A DNA stretch of 64,000 nt from Gammaproteobacteria bacterium (GTDB lineage: Bacteria > Pseudomonadota > Gammaproteobacteria > Enterobacterales > Alteromonadaceae): assembly GCA_018222405.1 (NCBI GenBank), contig JAAFAI010000009.1, forward strand, positions 62,001 to 126,000, written 5' to 3'. Made by a program: the position numbers and the translations under genes. The notes under the pieces were generated by a model, which was given only the letters and a program-made list of their open reading frames with translations, was not told the origin of the DNA and ran no database searches. Shown piece after piece: positions 58,176-64,000 of this stretch (its first letter is position 1; the number at the start of each line of letters is the position of its first letter).

Positions 58176-58670
58176 TTAATTGCCCAGCACAAACTGCGCT
58201 TGTAACTGCATGAGCAGTTGGAAGGTGTTCATATAACTGACGTTGAATTGCTGACAAATGTTGGGGACTTTGACTTTTTTACTGGCAGGATCCACCACCT
58301 TTTCGTGCGTCACCACCGTCGCCCCGGTCGTGACGGCTTTGGCGATAAGCCACGGATCGGCTTTACTGAGAAAATTGGCAATATCCACCGGTGATTTGCC
58401 TGGCAGCGACACCACATAATTGGCGATGTCAGTAAACGTCGCTTGCGTCGCTGTATCGGCCACCGAGACAAAATGGGCCTTATGCGCCTTGGCCCACTGC
58501 GATAAAGTATCGGTCGAGTCGGTGAGCTCAAGGTACACGTTGTCAATACTCATCACCTGCCCCGCGTGAAACTGCTTTTCTAACCAGTCCCAGAAGGCGG
58601 GGCAAAAGTCCATGTTGTAATACACATTTTTCGCTTGAATATACGTATTTGCATCCATCAAATAATTCAA
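58176..58670 (-). CDS. DUF4411 PIN-like protein (putative toxin)
   Basis: 164 residues. DUF4411 segments: YLMDANTYIQAKN at the start with the first acidic residue (Asp6), FWDWLEKQF, SIDNVYLEL, LSKADPWLIAKA with a second Asp, and VVTHEK. The last part includes KVPNICQQFNV. The family has the PIN-nuclease fold and is usually encoded beside an XRE/ImmA-IrrE gene, an arrangement regarded as a type II toxin-antitoxin-like module. Its ATG overlaps the partner's stop by 4 bases. Confidence 0.87.
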   Translation of the reverse strand: MNYLMDANTYIQAKNVYYNMDFCPAFWDWLEKQFHAGQVMSIDNVYLELTDSTDTLSQWAKAHKAHFVSVADTATQATFTDIANYVVSLPGKSPVDIANFLSKADPWLIAKAVTTGATVVTHEKVVDPASKKVKVPNICQQFNVSYMNTFQLLMQLQAQFVLGN

Positions 58671-59809
58671 CGCTCGTATCCTTTCGCAAACGAGGCAATT
58701 TTGTCCGGCTTCATCCCTAATAGCTGGCCTGCATCGCGTAATAACACATGGCCACTGGCGGTTTCAGACAGCACCGCCCGTGCTAATCGCTCGCTGGTTT
58801 GGCTTTTCAGCGTCACATAATAACTCGGCCCACTTCCCGTGCGCTCCCGCTCATCGTATTGCTGTTTCAACCAGGCAATAAAGCGGTGATAGTCGTCGGC
58901 GGTAATAAACTTCAAGGTCAGTGCGCGTCGCGCTAAGACCCATTGACTTACGTGAAAATGGGCTTCTAACGGCCCCAGATTCTCTTTCCAGTCCTCAGCA
59001 GGCTGCCACAATGCACGAAACTCCTCACCCGGCACCAGAAACTCCGCTGCCACGGCATTACACAGCACTTCCTCTTGACGATGGCTCGTATCGGCCCCGT
59101 CAGAGACGCCACTTTGGCCAATCCAAATGTGTGCCAATTCATGGATAAGGGTAAATAACCTTGCCACGGGGGCATCCGCGAGGTTAATAAAGATCACCGG
59201 TGCAATAGGATCCGCAATCGCAAAGCCGCGAAATTCACTCACAGAGAGCGGTTTGGTGTGATGGCCCAAGTGACCCTGGCGGATCACCAAAACCCCAACG
59301 GCTTCAATACGTGCGATCAACGCCTTATGGTAGTCTTCCCAACTTCCCCGCATCGGGTGCGGCGGCACGCCCAGCACCTGGCGCATGTCATCCACGATGG
59401 TGGCAACAGGGGTGGTCGTCGTAAAGCGTCCGACGAAGGGTAAAGGAGAGTGAGCCTGCTTCAGGGCGTAATCTTTATACCAGGCTTGCTTCGTCAGTGT
59501 GGTTTGTACCACTTTGCGTAACTCTGCACTGGGCTTTCTTACCGGCTCACTGTCCACCGTCCGCAAGTCCGGAATGGGCAGCGTCTCTTTGGGCTGTTCA
59601 TGCAAAAATAAAAAACCAAAAGGCACGTAAGTTTTCTCAGCCAGTTCCATGGCTTTGCGCATCGTAATGGGCTTTGCGCCGCTTTCCCACGCATCCACGT
59701 TGTCTTCGGTGGTGTGTAACTTTTTCGCAAGCATAGCCAAGGTGAGATCAGCGCGTTCCCGCGCCCACCGAAGCAAGTTTGGATTAACCTGTGCGTATGC
59801 CGTTGCCAT
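58667..59809 (-). CDS. XRE-family regulator with ImmA/IrrE metallopeptidase domain
   Basis: 380 residues. N-terminal helix-turn-helix (ARERADLTLAMLAKKLHTTEDNVDAWES, about 14-41), then the ImmA/IrrE peptidase domain with zinc motif HELAHIW (HExxH, about 237-241) and an expected third ligand downstream. The C-terminal region (about 340-380) resembles an extra antitoxin tail. It likely binds the promoter of its operon and neutralises or activates the DUF4411 toxin. The cleavage substrate is unknown. First gene of the pair. Confidence 0.88.
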   Translation of the reverse strand: MATAYAQVNPNLLRWARERADLTLAMLAKKLHTTEDNVDAWESGAKPITMRKAMELAEKTYVPFGFLFLHEQPKETLPIPDLRTVDSEPVRKPSAELRKVVQTTLTKQAWYKDYALKQAHSPLPFVGRFTTTTPVATIVDDMRQVLGVPPHPMRGSWEDYHKALIARIEAVGVLVIRQGHLGHHTKPLSVSEFRGFAIADPIAPVIFINLADAPVARLFTLIHELAHIWIGQSGVSDGADTSHRQEEVLCNAVAAEFLVPGEEFRALWQPAEDWKENLGPLEAHFHVSQWVLARRALTLKFITADDYHRFIAWLKQQYDERERTGSGPSYYVTLKSQTSERLARAVLSETASGHVLLRDAGQLLGMKPDKIASFAKGYER

Positions 59810-60052
59810 GCAGAGTCCTTTTCTTTCTCCCTATCGTAGCCAGTGTTGAAACAAGAGAAAAGATGATATTTAAAAAAATACGTTAGCGTTAAAGCCGCCC
59901 GAGGCGGTGCGTAGTATACAAAAATTGTTCAACGTTATCATGCTTAGATAACGGGAACGGGACGCGAGTTCCCTGCGGTTTCTCGCGATGGGATGACAAT
60001 GACACGGGTGAATACAGGCAGGGACGCAGTTGCCGGCCCCCCCACACGTGGC

Positions 60053-60277
60053 TTATATCCCGATGGCACGATCCAACCTGAGCCTGTCATTGTCCGTTTT
60101 TAACTGGATCCAAAGCGGAAAGTGATCGCTCAGTTGATAGGTCGCCTCGGTATAGGTTAATTCAGGAAACAATTCCGTCTCCATAAACCCGCCTAGTGAA
60201 AAATCAATGACCCCACCACGGTCAGAAAAGACCGTGTCATCACAGCGGTGTAAGATTTGATCGTAGTTACAGGGGCA
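60053..60277 (-). pseudogene. C-terminal remnant of an endonuclease/exonuclease/phosphatase family gene
   Basis: On the minus strand this reads YDQILHRCDDTVFSDR, then ELTYTEATYQLSDHFPLWIQL, ending at the TAA at 60053. The SDHFPLW segment is the conserved C-terminal His-containing motif (SDHxP) of EEP nucleases. Only about 75 codons are present; the N-terminal catalytic part is missing. Above about 60277 the frame continues into unrelated sequence, the probable junction. Confidence 0.65.
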
Positions 60278-60343
60278 CTCAACGAATTTAAGAGTGTTGA
60301 AGAAGCGTTAGCCGAAGAAGATGATGAGCTAGTTTAGTTTTAG
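60254..60343 (+). pseudogene. Short plus-strand 3' gene remnant before a terminator
   Basis: Between a TAA at 60251 and a TAG at 60341 the plus strand encodes IVVTGALNEF followed by SVEEALAEEDDELV. No start codon or ribosome-binding site precedes it. The acidic end and the terminator 20 bases later suggest it is the tail of a displaced gene. Not identified. Confidence 0.4.
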
Positions 60344-60361
60344 TTTTAGTTTAGATGATGG

Positions 60362-60393
60362 AAAAAGAGACAAAATTAGCTTTGTCTCTTTTT
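60362..60393 (+). terminator. Strong rho-independent terminator
   Basis: AAAAAGAGACAAA (60362-60374) and TTTGTCTCTTTTT (60381-60393) are perfect 13-base arms with a 6-base loop and end in T. Because both ends are A/T-rich it could act in both directions; it would separate the island from the yhiN-type gene. Confidence 0.8.
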
Positions 60394-60488
60394 TCAGGGA
60401 CTTCTTCAAATAATCACATCTACTTTTGCACCAGAATGAATTAAATGAACTAAGCTACTAAAACTTCGTCTTCGCTCTAATTTCATCT

Positions 60489-60503
60489 GTCTTCGTTTTA
60501 ATT
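60489..60503 (-). repeat. Right copy of the 15-bp inverted repeat
   Basis: GTCTTCGTTTTAATT, exact reverse complement of 54013-54027. A shorter GTCTTCG lies about 20 bases before it, as a related shorter copy does on the left. It lies 14 bases from the stop of the next core gene. Confidence 0.6.
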
Positions 60504-60516
60504 ACTTCAGATCACA

Positions 60517-61698
60517 TCAGGCATATTGCGCCGCCGCCCAACCGCTACTCCAGGCCCATTGGAAGTTGTAGCCACCTAACCAACCGGTGACGTCTACTAC
60601 TTCGCCGATAAAGAATAGTTGTTCTACTTTTTTGCTCATCATGGTTTTTGATGACAACTCGTCAGTATCTACGCCGCCAAGTGTCACTTCGGCCGTTCGA
60701 TAACCCTCGGTACCGTTTGGCTGAATCTGCCAATCTTCAAAAAATCCGGCGATGGCGTCGGCTTCTTTGCTGTTTAACTGCTTAACCGGTTTGTTTTCCC
60801 AGTGGTTCAATTCGCAAAAGGTTGCAGCGACCCGTTTAGGGAAGTGTTTTGATAACCAGGTTGTTATTAAAGAATCAGGATTCTTTAACTGCGCTTCCGC
60901 CAGACTTTCAGCGATATCAAAAGTGGGGGAAGCGTTAATATGCAAGGTGTCGCCTGGTTGCCAGTAGCTTGAAATCTGCAGCATGGCCGGGCCGCTTAAG
61001 CCACGGTGGGTAAATAAGGTGTTTTCTCTGAAAGTGGTATTATTGCAGGTGGCATAGGTATCGATAGCCACGCCGCTCAGTTCGGCCAGGATCGTTTTGT
61101 CTTGTTCATGCAGGGTAAAAGGCACGAGCCCTGCCCGGGTGGGCAACACTTTAAGGCCAAATTGCTCTGCCAGCTTATAACCAAAGGGGGTGGCACCGAG
61201 TTTTGGCAGGCTCAGTCCACCGGTAGCCACCACCAGGGATTCACATTCGTAATCGCCCATAGAGGTGCTTAAGGCAAACCCCTCATCGGTTTTACTAACG
61301 TTGAGGATTTCACAGCGGGTGGTGATGTCGACGTTGGCCTTACGGCATTCACTTACCAGTAAATTCACGATATCGGCCGCGGATTCGTCGCAAAATAGCT
61401 GACCCAGGGTTTTCTCATGATAGGCAATGCCGTATTCGGCCACCAGGGATATGAAATCCCACTGGGTATACCGACTAAGCGCTGATTTACAAAAGTGTGG
61501 ATTGTTACACAGAAAGTTTTCGTGGCTGGCATACATGTTGGTGAAGTTACACCGGCCGCCACCAGACATGAGGATTTTACGGCCGATTTTCTTTGCGTGA
61601 TCCAGCACCGCCACGCTGCGGCCGCGCTTCCCGGCCTCAGCTGCACAGAATAATCCGGCTGCCCCCGCGCCAATCACTACTACGTCAAACTTATTCAA
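60517..61698 (-). CDS. YhiN/HI0933-family FAD-dependent oxidoreductase
   Basis: 393 residues. The FAD-binding VIGAGAAGLFCAAEAG is at the N-terminus, followed by KIGRKILMSGGGRCNFTN, the signature of this family, and GGLSLPKLGATPFGY and LGGYNFQWAWSSGW at the end. The physiological substrate is not established; members are annotated as BaiN/RdsA-like or aminoacetone oxidase-like. Normal length. Transcribed toward the island and ending at its right repeat. Confidence 0.92.
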   Translation of the reverse strand: MNKFDVVVIGAGAAGLFCAAEAGKRGRSVAVLDHAKKIGRKILMSGGGRCNFTNMYASHENFLCNNPHFCKSALSRYTQWDFISLVAEYGIAYHEKTLGQLFCDESAADIVNLLVSECRKANVDITTRCEILNVSKTDEGFALSTSMGDYECESLVVATGGLSLPKLGATPFGYKLAEQFGLKVLPTRAGLVPFTLHEQDKTILAELSGVAIDTYATCNNTTFRENTLFTHRGLSGPAMLQISSYWQPGDTLHINASPTFDIAESLAEAQLKNPDSLITTWLSKHFPKRVAATFCELNHWENKPVKQLNSKEADAIAGFFEDWQIQPNGTEGYRTAEVTLGGVDTDELSSKTMMSKKVEQLFFIGEVVDVTGWLGGYNFQWAWSSGWAAAQYA

Positions 61699-61712
61699 AA
61701 CAACACGCTCCT

Positions 61713-61741
61713 CTCCTGACCGGCGTATTATAGGTCAGGAG
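61713..61741. terminator. Hairpin between the carboxylesterase and the flavoprotein gene
   Basis: CTCCTGACC (61713-61721) and GGTCAGGAG (61733-61741) pair exactly. It lies about 25 bases after the esterase stop. The following T-run on the minus strand is poor (GTTGTTTTG), so termination efficiency is uncertain; it also overlaps the ribosome-binding region of the next gene. Confidence 0.5.
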
Positions 61742-61768
61742 AAGCGTGGTTAATATGGTTTGGCAGAT

Positions 61769-63370
61769 TTAATTGCTGTGTTCAACCGCTGCTTTAACCA
61801 CATCCAGCCGGGCTTTCCATGGGTCGGTAGCCTGCTTCATTTCGCCACTGCGGGTCATATTCAGCATATTACTTTGCGCCGGGTCGAAAGCCTGCCAGGC
61901 CGGTGCACCGTCACTCTCAGGCTGACCTGTTTTGGCAAAGCTGACGATATACTGATGAATAGTTTCAGCAGCCGCTGCGTCCTGCTCAGTTAAGGCATCG
62001 CCATACTTGGCTGCTACCGTATTAAAGAAAAACGGAATGTCCGAAGCATGGGGAGCCCCAGGACTATCGTTACTCTTGGCAACGGTGCCAAAACGGTAAT
62101 AGAAAGCCTTCTGACCATGTGCGGTCATTTGTTCCGCCACAAATCTAGCTGGCTCCTGCATAGTGCGGTCCTGCCCTACCGAATAACCCACGGCCTGGAA
62201 CGGTAAGTCACCGGCGGGATCATACACTTGCCGGGCCTTATCAGTATAAGGGCCGAAGGAAGCAAACAGCCCGGCTTTGGTTTTAAAACTATTAAAGCCA
62301 ATGTCCATGCTGGTAGCCCCTACCATTACATCCACTTTCGCTACACTGCCATCGCGAAGGGCATCTTCGGTAGTTGCTGTGATAATTTCTCCATCTTGCA
62401 TAGGGCCGCCCGCCCAGGTTGGTTTATCTGTTGGTGACGGATTAAACAGAGTAGCCAGATTAAACCCGTCAACGATGTCTTGCGCGCTCAATTCCCGCAG
62501 TGCAGCCAGGGCTTCTGCGTCTTTGCCGGTAATACCATGCTTCTCGGCATAATTGAGGCCGTACTGTTCACCGGCCAAAGAGCCTGGCACTGGCTCACTG
62601 ACTTTGCGATGACCAAACAGTGAACGGCCACCGCCAGACATGATGATTGCCCGATTAAACAGCCCTCTTACCTGCTTCGCCTGCATCATGGCATGAACTG
62701 AGCCGCCACCGGCTGATTCCCCCATAATGGTCACGTTATTCGCATCACCACCAAAGGCAGCAATATTCTCATTCACCCACTTCAGCGCTGCGATTTGGTC
62801 CATGTACGCGTAGTTAGCCAGCATATCGCCAGCGGCTTTGGCTTCTGCCGTAAGCGCCGGATGGGCAAAGAAACCGAAGCGTCCCAGACGATAATTGAAG
62901 CTCACAAAAATAACGCCGTTTTTGGCAAATTCGCTGCCATCATAAACCGCTGGAGACGCGCCGCCATTAACAAAGCCACCACCGTAGATCCACACCAGTA
63001 CCGGGGTTGAACCATCGGCATCTTTAGGTGCCCAGACATTGGCGTACAAGCAATCTTCTGCCGGTGTTTTCCCTAGCGGCGCTGCGTCGCTTGGGAAAGG
63101 CAACTGCATACAATCGTTACCGTAATCGGTGGTTTCCTTCACTCCGGTCCATGGCGTTACTGGTTGGGGTGGGCGCCAGCGCAACTCACCCACAGGGGCG
63201 GCGGCAAATGGAATACCCTTGTAAGTTACCAGTTGTTCAGAAACGGTGCCTTTTATTTTGCCGCCGGTTACTTCAACTTCCCCGGGTGTTTTTTCAGCAG
63301 AGCAGGCAAGCAACCCCATTAATGAACCCAACACAATCAAGCCATACCTTTGTATTGTACTACGGCGCAT
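61769..63370 (-). CDS. Type-B carboxylesterase lipoprotein
   Basis: 533 residues. Lipobox LLAC follows an N-terminal signal (about residues 5-23), so it should be anchored as a lipoprotein. The esterase has the nucleophile GESAGG (Ser), the YGGGFVNGGAS oxyanion hole, and the His in GAPHASDIPFFF. The long substrate loops fit the carboxylesterase/cholinesterase family. It probably hydrolyses esters at the cell envelope. Neighbouring genes give no substrate. Confidence 0.9.
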   Translation of the reverse strand: MRRSTIQRYGLIVLGSLMGLLACSAEKTPGEVEVTGGKIKGTVSEQLVTYKGIPFAAAPVGELRWRPPQPVTPWTGVKETTDYGNDCMQLPFPSDAAPLGKTPAEDCLYANVWAPKDADGSTPVLVWIYGGGFVNGGASPAVYDGSEFAKNGVIFVSFNYRLGRFGFFAHPALTAEAKAAGDMLANYAYMDQIAALKWVNENIAAFGGDANNVTIMGESAGGGSVHAMMQAKQVRGLFNRAIIMSGGGRSLFGHRKVSEPVPGSLAGEQYGLNYAEKHGITGKDAEALAALRELSAQDIVDGFNLATLFNPSPTDKPTWAGGPMQDGEIITATTEDALRDGSVAKVDVMVGATSMDIGFNSFKTKAGLFASFGPYTDKARQVYDPAGDLPFQAVGYSVGQDRTMQEPARFVAEQMTAHGQKAFYYRFGTVAKSNDSPGAPHASDIPFFFNTVAAKYGDALTEQDAAAAETIHQYIVSFAKTGQPESDGAPAWQAFDPAQSNMLNMTRSGEMKQATDPWKARLDVVKAAVEHSN

Positions 63371-63476
63371 CTTTGCATCCTGTGAATCTTAAAAATGAGC
63401 GGTGCTGGTAATCTTCCGGTTACCTGTCACCGCCTTAAGAGACCGGCGCAATGTTAGTGCACCGGGAGGAATAGCG

Positions 63477-63950
63477 TTATAAGCTTTTCAGCATCGATTC
63501 GGCGTCACTGACTTCGAAGCGACCCGGATCCTCAACATTCAGTTTTACCACTTCACCGTCTTCCACCAGCATGGAATAACGTACCGAGCGGATACCGCCA
63601 AAATCACTGGTGTTCATATCCAGGCCAATACTCTTAGTGAAAAAGGCATTGCCATCGGCAACCATCAGAATTTCATCGGCATTGGCAGACTTGCCCCAGG
63701 CGTCCATCACATAAGCGTCGTTAACGCTTAAACAAATAATGCTATCTACGCCTTTGGCTTTAATTTTATCGGCAAGTGCAACATAACCAGGTAAATGTGC
63801 TTCCGAGCAGGTTGGTGTAAATGCACCCGGTACAGCGAAGAGGACTACGCGTTTACCGCTAAATAATTCATTCGTGTGCGGACTGGTCATTTTGCCGTCC
63901 TTCATTAATCCAAACGTCACTTCCGGCAGGGTGCTACCCACATCAATCAT
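63477..63950 (-). CDS. Peroxiredoxin, Prx5 type
   Basis: 157 residues. The peroxidatic cysteine is in PGAFTPTCSEAHLPGY (about residue 47), with Thr and Pro in the usual places, and the Arg in GIRSVRYSML. No C-terminal glutaredoxin domain is fused. It should reduce hydrogen peroxide and organic peroxides with thiol donors. I start at ATG 63950 (GGGAGAAC upstream). A longer reading to 63986 adds an unlikely hydrophobic stretch. Just outside the window lies the promoter side. Confidence 0.92.
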   Translation of the reverse strand: MIDVGSTLPEVTFGLMKDGKMTSPHTNELFSGKRVVLFAVPGAFTPTCSEAHLPGYVALADKIKAKGVDSIICLSVNDAYVMDAWGKSANADEILMVADGNAFFTKSIGLDMNTSDFGGIRSVRYSMLVEDGEVVKLNVEDPGRFEVSDAESMLKSL

Positions 63951-64000
63951 GTTGTTCTCCCAGAGAAATAATATAATTAACAGCAAGCTGTCTTAGGTAA

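Larger units (their letters stand above)
59810..60516. other. Right margin of the island without intact genes
   Basis: About 700 bases without an intact gene. It holds the truncated nuclease (60053-60277, minus), the plus-strand remnant (60254-60343), a strong terminator (60362-60393) and the right copy of the inverted repeat (60489-60503). The part at 59840-60050 has several short GC-rich inverted repeats but no coding evidence. Confidence 0.6.

Noticed and set aside
59881..60000. attC-like or recombination-site-like inverted repeats in the right island margin
   Set aside because: Short palindromes such as GTTATC/GATAAC and CGCGAG/CTCGCG are present, but the ordered attC boxes are not, and there is no integrase.

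Overview
The window looks like chromosomal DNA of a marine gammaproteobacterium, most likely Alteromonadales. This is an inference from gene content: a GlcNAc/chitin regulon with a LacI-type NagR, SIS-type NagB-II, BadF-type NagK and FHS-type NagP; many TonB-dependent receptors; a complete PQQ operon; and roughly 50% GC codon use. No rRNA, tRNA, CRISPR array, transposase or integrase was seen.

Layout. 1-760: 5' part of a MASE1 membrane-sensor gene leaving the window. 0.9-7.4 kb: overlapping minus-strand thiamine operon thiC-thiDE-thiF-thiS-thiG-thiH behind a TPP riboswitch. 7.6-9.5 kb: acyltransferase and metallo-beta-lactamase-fold hydrolase. 9.5-12.4 kb: histidine kinase divergent from a stand-alone BLUF photoreceptor, then a DUF1801 protein. 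12.4-14.4 kb: folate-independent methionine synthase pair mesX-mesD. 14.6-20.7 kb: an HSL-type esterase and an RND/MMPL exporter - LolA-like - beta-barrel - DUF2892 operon. 20.9-23.9 kb: MFS transporter, TetR regulator with a palindromic operator, and EamA transporter. 23.9-30.3 kb: M17 aminopeptidase, then pqqA-attenuator-pqqBCDE and a short M16 (PqqF-like) peptidase. 30.4-35.7 kb: Fur-box-preceded siderophore-interacting protein, DnaJ-related protein, a second EamA transporter, a structured repeat element, DUF502 and an inositol-monophosphatase-family enzyme. 35.8-36.8 kb: a diguanylate cyclase whose membrane domain matches the plant ethylene-receptor copper/ethylene-binding domain. 36.9-49.4 kb: GlcNAc regulon (nagP, nagA, nagB-II, nagK, GH20 hexosaminidase, TonB receptor, two NagR operators, nagR) plus a flavin-dependent halogenase with its catalytic residues intact. 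49.5-53.8 kb: siderophore-type TonB receptor, small membrane protein and PepSY protein.

53.9-60.5 kb is an accessory island. It is bounded by a 15-bp inverted repeat and carries three small unknown genes (one resembling a release-factor domain without GGQ), a TOTE-type primase-helicase, and an XRE/ImmA-IrrE plus DUF4411 (PIN-like) toxin-antitoxin-like pair. Gene remnants lie at its right edge. Core genes resume with a YhiN-type flavoprotein, a type-B carboxylesterase lipoprotein and a Prx5-type peroxiredoxin.

Candidates for new biology are the ethylene-receptor-like diguanylate cyclase, the halogenase in the GlcNAc regulon, the GGQ-less release-factor-like protein with its operon partners, the BLUF/kinase pair, and the 283-bp inverted-repeat element at 33.3-33.6 kb.
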